From the NCBI GenBank assembly GCA_002256145.1, contig NKIP01000003.1, positions 186,001-250,000 on the forward strand: a stretch of DNA of 64,000 nt, written 5' to 3'. Positions 16,968 through 25,888 of this stretch are shown here, one piece after another. The translations under genes and the position numbers were made by a program. Source of the DNA: Comamonadaceae bacterium PBBC1 (GTDB taxonomy: Bacteria > Pseudomonadota > Gammaproteobacteria > Burkholderiales > Burkholderiaceae_C). Position 1 is the first letter of the stretch, and every line of letters starts with the position of its first letter. Under the pieces are notes generated by a model. That model saw nothing but the letters and a program-made list of their open reading frames with translations. It searched no databases and was not told where the DNA came from.

Positions 16968-19379
16968 ATGAACGCACCGGTACAAACCGCTGAAGCCCGC
17001 GAACTCGCGCTGGCTGGCATGGGCGCATCGCGCCTGCGCAAAGAAGACGCCCGCTTCATCCAGGGCAAGGGCAATTACGTTGACGACATCAAGATGCCCG
17101 GCATGCTGCACATGGACATCGTGCGCAGCCCGATTGCCCACGGCCGCATCGTCAAGATCAACAAGGAAGCCGCGCTCGCCATCCCCGGCGTGCACGCCGT
17201 GCTGACTGCCGACGACTTGAAGCCCCTGAAACTGCACTGGATGCCCACCCTCGCCGGTGACGTGGCCGCTGTGTTGGCCGACGAGAAGGTCCACTTCCAG
17301 ATGCAGGAAGTCGCCATCGTCATCGCTGACGACCGCTACATCGCCGCTGACGCGGTCGAAGCCGTCGAAATCGAATACGAAGAGCTGCCCGTGGTGCTCG
17401 ACCCCTACGCGGCCCTGCAACCTGGCGCCCCGGTGATCCGTGACGACCTGGCTGGCAAGACGGAAGGCGCACACGGCAAGCGTGACCACCACAACCACAT
17501 CTTCACGTGGGATGCGGGTGACAAGTCGGCAGCCGACGCCGCTTTTGACAAAGCCGAAGTGACCGTGTCGCAGCACATGTACTACCCCCGCGTGCACCCT
17601 TGCCCGCTGGAGACCTGCGGCTGCGTGGCCAGCTTTGACCCGATCAAGGGCGACCTGACCACCTTCATCACCTCGCAAGCACCCCATGTGGTGCGCACCG
17701 TGGTGTCCATGCTCTCGGGCATCCCCGAATCCAAAGTGCGCATCGTCAGCCCCGACATCGGTGGTGGCTTTGGCAACAAGGTTGGCATTTACCCCGGTTA
17801 TGTGTGCGCCATCGTGGCCTCCATCGTGCTGGGTCGCCCCGTCAAGTGGGTCGAAGACCGCATCGAAAACATCTCGTCCACCGCCTTCGCCCGTGACTAC
17901 CACATGGACGGCGAACTGGCCGCCACAGCCGACGGCAAGATCACCGGCCTGCGCGTGAACGTGGTGGCCGACCACGGCGCGTTTGACGCTTGCGCCGACC
18001 CGACCAAGTTCCCTGCCGGCATGTTCCACATCGTCTCGGGCTCGTACGACATCCCCGCCGCACACGCGAGCGTCAAGGGCGTCTACACCAACAAGGCCCC
18101 CGGTGGCGTGGCTTACCGCTGCTCCTTCCGCGTGACCGAAGCGGTTTACCTGATTGAGCGCATGGTCGACGTGCTGGCGCAAAAGCTGGGCATGGACAAG
18201 GCTGAAATTCGCGCCAAGAACTTCGTTAAGAAAGAGCAGTTCCCCTACACCAGCGCCTTCGGTTTTGAATACGACTCGGGCGACTACCAAACGGCACTCG
18301 ACAAAGTGCTCGAAGCCGTGGACTACAAAGGTCTGCGTGCCGAGCAAGCGGCCAAACGCGCTGACCCCAGCAGCCCCACGCTGATGGGCATTGGCCTGGT
18401 CACCTTCACCGAAGTGGTCGGTGCTGGTCCTTCCAAGATGTGCGACATCTTGGGTGTGGGCATGTTCGACTCCTGCGAAATCCGCATCCACCCCACCGGC
18501 AGCGCGATTGCCCGCATGGGCACGATCACGCAGGGTCAAGGTCACCAGACCACCTACGCGCAGATCATCGCCACCGAGTTGGGTATTCCGTCTGAAGTGA
18601 TTCAGGTGGAAGAAGGCGACACGTCCACCGCGCCTTACGGCTTGGGCACTTACGGCTCACGCTCCACCCCCGTGGCCGGTGCCGCGATTGCTTTGGCTGC
18701 CCGCAAGATCCACGCGAAGGCCCGCAAGATCGCCGCCCACATGCTCGAAGTCAACGAAAACGACCTCGACTGGGAAGTCGACCGCTTCAAGGTCAAGGGC
18801 GACGACAGCAAGTACAAAACCATGGCCGATGTGGCATGGCAGGCCTACCACCAGCCACCAGACGGCTTGGAGCCAGGCCTGGAAGCCGTGCACTACTACG
18901 ACCCACCGAACTTCACCTTCCCCTTCGGCATTTACCTGTGCGTGGTGGACATCGACCGTGCAACGGGCGAGACCAAAATCCGCCGCTTCTATGCGCTGGA
19001 CGACTGCGGCACCCGCATCAACCCGATGATCATCGACGGCCAGATCCACGGCGGTCTGACCGAAGGTTTTGCCGTGGCCATGGGCCAGCAAATGCCGTTT
19101 GATGCACAGGGCAACCTGCTGGGCAACACGCTGATGGACTATTTCTTGCCCACCTTCGTGGAAACCCCGCACTGGGAAACCGACCACACCGTGACCCCTT
19201 CGCCACACCACCCGCTGGGTGCCAAGGGCGTGGCCGAGTCGCCCCACGTCGGCTCGATCCCCACCTTCACCTCGGCCGTGGTCGATGCCTTCTCTCACCT
19301 GGGTGTCACGCACCTGGACATGCCGCACAACGCTTTCCGCACCTGGAAAGCGCTGCGCGAGCACGGCGCCGCTTTGTAA
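16968..19379 (+). CDS. coxL: Form I CO dehydrogenase large (Mo-Cu) subunit
   Basis: The catalytic subunit oxidises CO to CO2 at a Mo-S-Cu centre with molybdopterin cytosine dinucleotide. The product has 803 residues, close to characterised CoxL (about 809). The form I diagnostic loop AYRCSFR occupies residues 382-388; its Cys385 is the expected copper ligand. Form II homologues carry AYRGAGR instead. Other motifs present are GGGFGNK near residue 265 and the catalytic Glu in GVAESPHVGS near the C terminus. A ribosome site (GGAGACAC) precedes the ATG. Intact and in the canonical order, so true CO oxidation activity is likely. Confidence 0.97.
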   Translation: MNAPVQTAEARELALAGMGASRLRKEDARFIQGKGNYVDDIKMPGMLHMDIVRSPIAHGRIVKINKEAALAIPGVHAVLTADDLKPLKLHWMPTLAGDVAAVLADEKVHFQMQEVAIVIADDRYIAADAVEAVEIEYEELPVVLDPYAALQPGAPVIRDDLAGKTEGAHGKRDHHNHIFTWDAGDKSAADAAFDKAEVTVSQHMYYPRVHPCPLETCGCVASFDPIKGDLTTFITSQAPHVVRTVVSMLSGIPESKVRIVSPDIGGGFGNKVGIYPGYVCAIVASIVLGRPVKWVEDRIENISSTAFARDYHMDGELAATADGKITGLRVNVVADHGAFDACADPTKFPAGMFHIVSGSYDIPAAHASVKGVYTNKAPGGVAYRCSFRVTEAVYLIERMVDVLAQKLGMDKAEIRAKNFVKKEQFPYTSAFGFEYDSGDYQTALDKVLEAVDYKGLRAEQAAKRADPSSPTLMGIGLVTFTEVVGAGPSKMCDILGVGMFDSCEIRIHPTGSAIARMGTITQGQGHQTTYAQIIATELGIPSEVIQVEEGDTSTAPYGLGTYGSRSTPVAGAAIALAARKIHAKARKIAAHMLEVNENDLDWEVDRFKVKGDDSKYKTMADVAWQAYHQPPDGLEPGLEAVHYYDPPNFTFPFGIYLCVVDIDRATGETKIRRFYALDDCGTRINPMIIDGQIHGGLTEGFAVAMGQQMPFDAQGNLLGNTLMDYFLPTFVETPHWETDHTVTPSPHHPLGAKGVAESPHVGSIPTFTSAVVDAFSHLGVTHLDMPHNAFRTWKALREHGAAL

Positions 19380-19391
19380 TCAGGAACCATC

Positions 19392-20021
19392 ATGGAAGTC
19401 AAACTCGACAAACAATACCCGCTGGATGTGGACGCGGCACGGGCCTGGGCCCTGCTGACCGACCTGAAAGCCACCGCCAACTGCATGCCCGGTGCCGAAA
19501 TCACCGAGCAACTGTCCGAGACCTCGTTCAAGGGCGGCGTCAAGGTCAAGGTCGGCCCCGCTGTGGCCCAGTTCGGCGGCACGGTCGACGTGATCGAAGC
19601 TGTGGCCGCCGAGCGCAAGATGGTCTTGCGCGGCAAAGGTGCTGACAAGGGCGGCTCGTCCGCCTCGATGGACCTGACGGCCATCATCACCGCTGACCCG
19701 GCCAACCCCGCGCACTGCGTGCTGAACGGCCAAGCCGCGGTGATCGTGAACGGCAAGTTCGCGCAGTTCGGCGGCCGCATGATGGTGCAGGTCTCTGACA
19801 TGCTGCTGGCGCAGTTTGTCGAGAACTTCCGCCAGACCGCGCTGACCTTGCCTGCGGCCGAGGGCTCGCCTGCGGCTTCGACGGCGGCACCGGCTGGCGC
19901 TAGCACCACCACGGCGGCTGCACCTGCTGCCCCTGTGGTGGCCCGCGAGATCAACGGCCTGGCCATCTTCTGGGCGCTGATCAAGAGCTGGTTCGGTGGC
20001 CTCGTCGGCAAGAAGGCCTGA
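19392..20021 (+). CDS. coxG: CoxG, membrane-recruitment protein for CO dehydrogenase (SRPBCC fold)
   Basis: A 209-residue protein of the CoxG/SRPBCC family. Residues 1-150 form the START-like domain (MPGAEITEQ, GGTVDVIEA motifs). An Ala/Pro/Thr-rich linker (about 157-185) follows, and the C terminus is a short hydrophobic-basic tail (LAIFWALIKSWFGG..GKK) suited to membrane attachment. CoxG proteins are reported to anchor CO dehydrogenase at the inner membrane so that it can reduce the quinone pool. The gene starts 12 bp after coxL and lies before coxD. Confidence 0.88.
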   Translation: MEVKLDKQYPLDVDAARAWALLTDLKATANCMPGAEITEQLSETSFKGGVKVKVGPAVAQFGGTVDVIEAVAAERKMVLRGKGADKGGSSASMDLTAIITADPANPAHCVLNGQAAVIVNGKFAQFGGRMMVQVSDMLLAQFVENFRQTALTLPAAEGSPAASTAAPAGASTTTAAAPAAPVVAREINGLAIFWALIKSWFGGLVGKKA

Positions 20022-20023
20022 GC

Positions 20024-20998
20024 ATGACGACGCCAGACCAACCCGGACAACCCGCAGCTGAGGAGCGCTTGCTGCGCGAGCGGTTGCAGCGTGCGGGTTA
20101 TCTGGCCGACGCAGACCTGGCCACCACCGTGTGGCTGGCGTCTGCCTTGCAGCGCCCCTTGTTGCTCGAAGGCGACGCGGGCGTGGGCAAAACCGCCTTG
20201 GCCACCGCCTTGGCCCAATCACAAAACGCCACCTTGGTTCGCCTGCAATGCTTTGAAGGGCTGGACCTGGCACAAGCCGCTTACGAGTGGAACTACGGCC
20301 GCCAGTTGATGGCGATCCGCATGAGCGAAGCGGCCCAAAATAGCGGCAGTCATGATGGCGCTGGCTGTGTGCGTGAATCCGACGTGTTCAGCCGCGAGTA
20401 TTTGCTCGAGCGCCCCTTGCTGCGAGCCATCAGCCAGACCGGCCCCTGCGTGCTCTTGATCGACGAGATCGACCGCGCCGACGAAGCCTTTGAAGCCTTT
20501 TTGCTCGAAGTGCTGGCCGAGTACCAGATCACCGTGCCCGAGATCGGCACCATCCGTGCCACGCACATTCCGCAGGTGATTTTGACGAGCAACGGCACAC
20601 GCGAGTTGTCAGACGCCTTGCGCCGCCGCTGCCTGTACCACTACCTCGATTACCCGACGCTGGCGCGAGAAATCGCCATCGTCAAATCCGCCTTGCCCGA
20701 GGTCGACACCCGCCTGGTCGAAGACGCTGTGCAATTTGTGCAGCGCCTGCGCCGCGAAGACCTGGCCAAGATCCCCGGCATTGCCGAGACGCTGGACTGG
20801 GTGCGAGCGCTGTTCCAGTTGCGCCACAGCCACTTGCCCGAAGACATGTCGGCCGTGTTGGGCACCCTGGGCTGCCTGCTCAAGACCCGCGAAGACCGCT
20901 TTGTGATGGGCGCTGACCGCCTGCGCCAACTGGTCGAAGGCCGCCGCACCGTGGGCGTGGCCGAAAACGCCAACGAACAAGCCAAAGTGGCGGCATGA
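20024..20998 (+). CDS. coxD: CoxD, MoxR-type AAA+ ATPase for active-site maturation
   Basis: A 324-residue AAA+ ATPase of the MoxR group. Walker A is GDAGVGKTA (about residues 51-59), Walker B is LLIDEID (about 145-151), and the sensor-1 region is ILTSNGTREL. In the Oligotropha system CoxD drives sulfuration in assembly of the Mo-Cu centre. It starts 2 bp after coxG and overlaps the next gene by 4 bp (ATGA), implying translational coupling with its VWA partner. Confidence 0.92.
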   Translation: MTTPDQPGQPAAEERLLRERLQRAGYLADADLATTVWLASALQRPLLLEGDAGVGKTALATALAQSQNATLVRLQCFEGLDLAQAAYEWNYGRQLMAIRMSEAAQNSGSHDGAGCVRESDVFSREYLLERPLLRAISQTGPCVLLIDEIDRADEAFEAFLLEVLAEYQITVPEIGTIRATHIPQVILTSNGTRELSDALRRRCLYHYLDYPTLAREIAIVKSALPEVDTRLVEDAVQFVQRLRREDLAKIPGIAETLDWVRALFQLRHSHLPEDMSAVLGTLGCLLKTREDRFVMGADRLRQLVEGRRTVGVAENANEQAKVAA

Positions 20999-22179
20999 GC
21001 ACCTCGCCCGCCACCGCGCCCTCAGAGCGACTGGCCGGTTTTGCTGCGCTCTTGCGCGACCACGGCCTCACGGTGGGTGTGGCCGAGCAGCAGGCCATGT
21101 TGCAAGCCATGCTGTACTTTGGCCCTGTGCACGAGCGCCCTTTGCAAGCCGCTTGGCGGGCCATTGCCTGCCACAGCCAGCGCGAGTGGCAGCTGTGGGC
21201 GGATGTGTACGAGCGCTTTTGGCACCCCGAAAAACTGCGCGGCGGCGTCAAGGTCAGCGGTCAAACCCGGCCCAGCCGCAACTTGCGCCAAAGTGTGCAG
21301 GCCCTGCACGACCAAATGGACGCGGCCCAACAGCCCGCCAGCCAACCCGGCAACCCCCAAACAGCGCCACAGACTGCGGGCGACTCGGCATCGAGCCAGT
21401 TGGACGAACAAGACGCAGGCACGCCCCGTGCCCAAGGCGGTGCCAGCCGCACCGAAGCCCTGCACCAGCGCGATGGCCAGATGTGGATGCCGCAAGAACT
21501 CAGCGCCCTGCAAAGTCTGGCCCGCCAGATCACGGCCAAGTTGCAACCCCGCGCCACCCGCCGCTGGCGCGTGGCCCCACGCGGGCAGCGCCTGGATTTG
21601 CGCCAGACCCTGCGCCGCAGCGTGGGCTGGGGCGGCGAGTTGCTGCAACCGGCGTGGAAAGTCAAACGCGTGGAGCCGCCGCGCCTGTTCATCCTGGCCG
21701 ATGTGAGCCGCTCGATGGAGTCGCACGCCGCGCTGTTTTTGCGCGTGGCCCGTGCCTTTGCGCTCGAGGCCGATGCCCGGGTGTTTGTGTTTCACACCCG
21801 CCTGGCCGAGGTCACGCCCTACATGCAGCGCGACACCCCCGCCATTCAGGAAAAAGTGAACGCCGTGACGGCGGGCTTTGGTGGTGGCACCCGCATTGCC
21901 GCCAGCTTGCAAGACTTTGCCCGGCACCACGCCCGAGCCCAGCTCAACCGGGGTGCCCGTGTGTGGGTGTTCTCGGACGGCTTTGACACCGATGGGCCAG
22001 AATTTTTGAGCGCAGCGCTGCAAGAGGTGCGTGCACGCGGTGCCCGCATCACCTGGTTTCACCCCACGCGCCAGGTGCCTGCCGCTGGGGCCTTGCAGCG
22101 AGCGCGTGCCATGATCGACCGCTTTGTGCCCCTGGCCAGTTTGGCCGATCTGGCCGCTGCCCGCCATGTGCTGCACTGA
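20995..22179 (+). CDS. coxE: CoxE, von Willebrand factor A protein partner of CoxD
   Basis: A 394-residue VWA-domain protein. The N-terminal half is helical, with a Gln/Pro/Ala-rich low-complexity stretch (about residues 100-155). The VWA domain follows, with the MIDAS motif DVSRSM near residue 239 and a second conserved acidic segment in VFSDGFDTDGPEF. MoxR ATPases and VWA proteins act as pairs; CoxD-CoxE are implicated in building the Mo-Cu cluster. Start overlaps coxD by ATGA. Confidence 0.92.
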   Translation: MSTSPATAPSERLAGFAALLRDHGLTVGVAEQQAMLQAMLYFGPVHERPLQAAWRAIACHSQREWQLWADVYERFWHPEKLRGGVKVSGQTRPSRNLRQSVQALHDQMDAAQQPASQPGNPQTAPQTAGDSASSQLDEQDAGTPRAQGGASRTEALHQRDGQMWMPQELSALQSLARQITAKLQPRATRRWRVAPRGQRLDLRQTLRRSVGWGGELLQPAWKVKRVEPPRLFILADVSRSMESHAALFLRVARAFALEADARVFVFHTRLAEVTPYMQRDTPAIQEKVNAVTAGFGGGTRIAASLQDFARHHARAQLNRGARVWVFSDGFDTDGPEFLSAALQEVRARGARITWFHPTRQVPAAGALQRARAMIDRFVPLASLADLAAARHVLH

Positions 22180-22203
22180 CATTAGACATTCAAGGAGAAC
22201 GCC

Positions 22204-23301
22204 ATGAACCGCAACGAATGGATCACCCAGGCCGCCCGCCTGCAAAGCGCCGACCAGCCCTTTGCGCTGGTCACGGTGCTCAGCGCCCAAGCGCCCACTT
22301 CGGGCAAAGCGGGCGACAAGGCGGTCGTCACACCCGACGGCCAGATTCACGGCTGGATCGGTGGTGGCTGTGCCCAACCGGCGGTCATCAAGACCGTGCG
22401 CCGTGCTTTGCTCGACGGCCAGCCGCGCAAGATCCGCATTGCCCCCTCCGACGAAAGCGCCGAGCGCGATCTGGGCGATGTGCTCGAATTTGGCATGGCC
22501 TGCCACTCGGGCGGCACGCTCGAATTGTTCATTGACCCGGTCATGCCCTCGGCCATGTTGACCGTGGTGGGCGACTCGCCCGTGGCGCGTGCGCTGGTGG
22601 GCCTGGCCCCCCGCGTGGGCCTGCGTGTGGCGGTGGTGGCGCAGGGCGCACAGGCCGCTGATTTTCCCGATGCCGACACGGTGCTGAACAGCGACGATGC
22701 CGCTGGCGTGAGCGCCCGTCTGTCGTCACCCTTTGTGGTGGTGGCCACACAAGGCCGCCGCGACCTGCAAGGCCTCAAGGCGGCACTCGCCCTGCAGCCG
22801 CAAGGCCTGTGGTTTGTGGCCAGTGCCCGCAAGGCCGGTGTGCTGCTGGACACCTTGGTCACCAGTGGCGAAGACCCGGCCGCCGTGGCCCGCATCGTGG
22901 CCCCAGCAGGTGAGTTCATCGGTGCGCAAACCCCCGAAGAAATCGCCTTGTCGGTGCTGACTTCGGTGGTGGCTGCAAGACGCGGACGTGAATCCTCAGC
23001 GCCTGCGGCTCAGGCTGCTTTGACAGCGTCCATGGCTTCTGCAGCGCTTACACCATCTGCTACAGCGGCTGCTGGGTCGTCTTCTTGCTGCTCAACCACT
23101 GCGGCCACCGAGCCCAAAGAGGCCGCCAAGTCCAAGGCCCTTGCGCCGGTGGCGGCCAGCGCTTGCTGCGCCGGGTCCAAACAGGCCGCAGGCCAAGCCG
23201 CTGCCACGGCGACCGATGCTGTCCCGAGCCGGACTGTCGAGCCTGCATTGGCCCTGGCGGCTGTGCCAGCATCGGTCAAATCTTCTTGCTGCGGAGGCTG
23301 A
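22204..23301 (+). CDS. coxF: CoxF, XdhC-family Mo-enzyme maturation factor with a Cys-Cys-rich tail
   Basis: A 365-residue XdhC/CoxF-family protein. Residues 1-100 form the XdhC_CoxI domain (IGGGCAQPAV; GMACHSGG with a conserved Cys), and residues about 115-260 form the Rossmann-like XdhC_C domain (TPEEIALSVL). Family members help insert the sulfur or copper and the cofactor into Mo hydroxylases; CoxF is linked to copper insertion in Oligotropha. The odd part is residues about 262-365: a low-complexity Ala/Ser/Thr tail with three Cys pairs, SSCCST (about 294), SACCAG (about 320) and a terminal SSCCGG. The tail looks like a flexible metal-handling extension; copper delivery is my inference. 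The ribosome site is AAGGAGAACGCC. Confidence 0.88.
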   Translation: MNRNEWITQAARLQSADQPFALVTVLSAQAPTSGKAGDKAVVTPDGQIHGWIGGGCAQPAVIKTVRRALLDGQPRKIRIAPSDESAERDLGDVLEFGMACHSGGTLELFIDPVMPSAMLTVVGDSPVARALVGLAPRVGLRVAVVAQGAQAADFPDADTVLNSDDAAGVSARLSSPFVVVATQGRRDLQGLKAALALQPQGLWFVASARKAGVLLDTLVTSGEDPAAVARIVAPAGEFIGAQTPEEIALSVLTSVVAARRGRESSAPAAQAALTASMASAALTPSATAAAGSSSCCSTTAATEPKEAAKSKALAPVAASACCAGSKQAAGQAAATATDAVPSRTVEPALALAAVPASVKSSCCGG

Positions 23302-23303
23302 AC

Positions 23304-23984
23304 ATGGGTTGCATTCTCAAAGGGGGCGGGGGCTTGTACAGCCGTGTGGCGGTGGGCGCGGTGCTGCTGGCTGCGGGTTCGGGCTCGCGCATGGGGCACC
23401 GTCCCAAAAGTTTGCTCGAATTGGGTGGCGTGCCGCTCATTCGCCGTCAGCTGATCGCATTGTCGGGCGCGGGCATGGACGAGGTGGTGGTGGTGCTGGG
23501 CCACTACGCGGATCGCATCGAAGAGGCCGTCAAGGAATTTCCGGTGACGCTGGTGCGCAACCCCGACCCGGACGCCGGGCAGATTTCATCACTGCGCTTG
23601 GGCTTGCAGGCGCTGTCGCCCAAGCTGGACGCGGTGCTGGTGGCGCTGGCCGACCAGCCGCTCATCAACTCGCAAGACATCAACGACCTGATCGGGGCTT
23701 ACAAAAAACGCCCAACAGGCACGCAAGTCGTGCAGCCCACGGTCGATGGCTTGCCGGGCAATCCGGTCATGTTCAGCACCGAGGTGCGCGAGCAAATTTT
23801 GGCGGGGGCTGCGAATGTGGGTTGCCGCCAATGGCAGACGGCCCACCCCGACCAAGTGCACCACTGGGCTTGCAGCAACAACCGCTACCGCACCGATGTG
23901 GACACACCCGAAGACATTGCCGCGCTGGCAGCACGCACCGGCCACCAGCTCAAGTGGCCTGCTGATTTGATGGTCACCGCTTGA
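23304..23984 (+). CDS. mocA: MocA-like molybdenum cofactor cytidylyltransferase
   Basis: A 226-residue NTP_transf_3 protein expected to convert Mo-molybdopterin to the cytosine dinucleotide form used by CO dehydrogenase. The nucleotide-binding signature LLAAGSGSRMG.RPK lies at about residues 21-35, with ALADQPLI as the metal-binding segment and DVDTPED near the C terminus. The start at 23304 has GGAG 7 bp upstream, inside the end of coxF, and begins 2 bp after the coxF stop. The frame is open further upstream within coxF but without the family sequence. The first 17 residues (MGCILKGGGG...) are an unusual extension. Confidence 0.85.
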   Translation: MGCILKGGGGLYSRVAVGAVLLAAGSGSRMGHRPKSLLELGGVPLIRRQLIALSGAGMDEVVVVLGHYADRIEEAVKEFPVTLVRNPDPDAGQISSLRLGLQALSPKLDAVLVALADQPLINSQDINDLIGAYKKRPTGTQVVQPTVDGLPGNPVMFSTEVREQILAGAANVGCRQWQTAHPDQVHHWACSNNRYRTDVDTPEDIAALAARTGHQLKWPADLMVTA

Positions 23985-24000
23985 AACCGGCAGGCACCGC

Positions 24001-24699
24001 ATGATCTTGCCCGACCCGCTCCACACCCTGTGGCACACGCCCATCGGCGTGCACCAGTTTGCGCAAGCCGAGGCCGTCAACGAGGTGCTGGTGCGCGTGT
24101 TTCAGACCATGCGGGCCACCGACCCCGCCGTGTCGGGTGAGCCCAAAGCCTTTTACGCCAGCCGCGACGATTTGCTGCAACGCATCCGCCTGTCGGAATG
24201 GGAACAGCTGGTGCGCTTCATCGTGGACAGCGTGCGCCAGACCGTGGTGCTGGCCAACCAAGGCGCTTGGCCCGAAGCCAAGCCCGGCTTTCAGATTGCG
24301 CTGCGCGGCATCTGGTTCCAAATCTCCAGCCAGGGCAGCCACCACGATGTGCACACGCACGGCAACTGTTCGTGGTCGGGCGTGTATTGCCTGCAGGTCG
24401 ATCCGCCCGAGCAGCGCTGCCAGCACCCGGTGCTGGGCGCGGCCAATGGCGTGACGCGTTTTTATGGCCCCCACTTCAACCGCCTGGGCGGCGCGGCCAT
24501 GGATTTTGGCAACGCTTATTTGCAAAACGCCCACATCGACATCGACCCCGTGCCGGGTCAGTTGGTGGTGTTCCCGTCTTGGTTGGCGCACCAGGCCATG
24601 CCCTATCACGGCACGGCTGACCGGGTGATCGTGTCCTTCAATGTGAGCGTGCACGCGGCCGGGGGGTCGGACCAATTGCATGGGTATGCGCATGTCTGA
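24001..24699 (+). CDS. Putative 2OG-Fe(II) oxygenase-like protein in the cox operon
   Basis: A 232-residue protein that resembles the small 2OG-Fe(II)-oxygenase-like family (TIGR02466/2OG-FeII_Oxy_5 type). A histidine-rich HHDVHTHGNCSWSGVYCL segment (about residues 115-132) carries the expected metal-binding HxH-like start. The later histidine is in FPSWLAHQAMPY (about 198), and the distal R is in ADRVIVSFN. It begins 16 bp after mocA and overlaps the next gene by up to 20 bp, so it belongs to the operon. It is not part of the described cox gene set known to me, and its substrate is unknown. Family membership is moderate. Confidence 0.65.
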   Translation: MILPDPLHTLWHTPIGVHQFAQAEAVNEVLVRVFQTMRATDPAVSGEPKAFYASRDDLLQRIRLSEWEQLVRFIVDSVRQTVVLANQGAWPEAKPGFQIALRGIWFQISSQGSHHDVHTHGNCSWSGVYCLQVDPPEQRCQHPVLGAANGVTRFYGPHFNRLGGAAMDFGNAYLQNAHIDIDPVPGQLVVFPSWLAHQAMPYHGTADRVIVSFNVSVHAAGGSDQLHGYAHV

Positions 24700-25843
24700 G
24701 CGACATCGCCCCGTGGCAACTGGTCAGCCTGGTTTGGGCCCGGTGTCTGTTCATGCGCTGGTCCATGCCGGTGAGGTGGCGCAATGGACGGTGGTTTTGC
24801 TCGCTTGGCTTTGGCTGGGTGAGCAAGGCATGCGACTGGGGTGGTCATGGGCCAGCGGCGTTTTGGCGGTGGTGCTGTGGTGGGCCGCGCGACTGCTCAG
24901 CCGTGGCCGTGTCTGGACCTTGCAGGCGGCCCCAGCCTTGATGGGTTTGTTGGGATTGCTGACGGCTTGGGGCGTGTGGTGGCCTGACTTGTTGTCGGGA
25001 CACGGTGCGGCCCATGCGGCCTTGCTGGCGGTGGCGGTGTTGTGGGGGGTGTGGTGCGGCTTGATCGAGACCCGCAGCCAGTCCAGCACCTTCACTTTGG
25101 GCCGCCTGGCATGGCACCCCTTGGTGGCGGCCGCGTTGACTTACTTGGCCTGGCGCATGCCGGGCAGCCTTCTGCTGTCCCCTTTGGGCGCGAGTGTGTT
25201 GCTGGCCCTGTGTGCGGCCGTGTTGCATGCGCGAGACCGCCTTGGTGCTTGGCAAGTTGGCGTGTGCAGGGGGGTGCAGGCCAGTTTGCCGCAGGTGCTG
25301 CCGGCTTCGGCGATGGGGCTGATGATGGGCAGTCTGTGGCTGGGCAACGCATGGTGTGCGGGTTTGAACCTGTCACTGGAGTGGATGGCCACCTCGCATT
25401 TGGTGTTGATGGCGGGTTTGCCCGCCTTGGTGGCGGGGGTCATGCGCTGGTGGATGCCCGTTGGCCATGCCCGGGCGCATGAACGCCTGAGTTTCATCAG
25501 CCTGGGTTTTCTGATCATGGGCCCCTTGATGCTGATGGGCGACAGTGTGGTGCATGGGGTGTTGGCCATGCTGCTGCCCTCCTTGGCTTGGGCTGTGCAT
25601 CTGGGGCGTCACCGCATGCCGCTGGGGTCTGCTGTGCGGTGGCCACCGGGTGTGCAGCGTGGTTTGGCCCTTTTGCTCGGGCCAGGCTTGCTGGCCTGGG
25701 TGGGCCTTCTCAGTCCTTGGCAAGGCCCCCTGGCTGTGCAGTCGGCCTTTGCCTTGTTGGGGGTGTTGGCGGCGGTGCAAATATTGCATGGTTTGCGGCG
25801 CTGGGCAGTGCCCCCTTCGGCGGGCTTGCCTCGTCCATTTTGA
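24680..25843 (+). CDS. Polytopic membrane protein of the cox operon, function unknown
   Basis: A 387-residue, Leu/Trp/Ala-rich protein with roughly ten to eleven predicted transmembrane segments (for example VVLLAWLWLG, ALMGLLGLLTAWGVWW, LGFLIMGPLMLMG, LLLGPGLLAWVGLLS). No catalytic motif is recognised. Three in-frame ATGs (24680, 24686, 24692) all overlap the upstream gene; the last overlaps by only 8 bp. It occupies the position of a membrane protein gene in some cox clusters (CoxK in Oligotropha), but I cannot establish homology. A role in anchoring, metal supply or electron transfer for CO dehydrogenase is conjecture. Confidence 0.7.
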   Translation: MGMRMSERHRPVATGQPGLGPVSVHALVHAGEVAQWTVVLLAWLWLGEQGMRLGWSWASGVLAVVLWWAARLLSRGRVWTLQAAPALMGLLGLLTAWGVWWPDLLSGHGAAHAALLAVAVLWGVWCGLIETRSQSSTFTLGRLAWHPLVAAALTYLAWRMPGSLLLSPLGASVLLALCAAVLHARDRLGAWQVGVCRGVQASLPQVLPASAMGLMMGSLWLGNAWCAGLNLSLEWMATSHLVLMAGLPALVAGVMRWWMPVGHARAHERLSFISLGFLIMGPLMLMGDSVVHGVLAMLLPSLAWAVHLGRHRMPLGSAVRWPPGVQRGLALLLGPGLLAWVGLLSPWQGPLAVQSAFALLGVLAAVQILHGLRRWAVPPSAGLPRPF

Positions 25844-25888
25844 CGGGGTGTAACACCTCATTTTTTGCACAATAAAACGGAGACAAAC

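Noticed and set aside
16872..18545. Antisense frame of 557 codons over coxL
   Set aside because: A mirror of the high-GC third positions of coxL; no family similarity.
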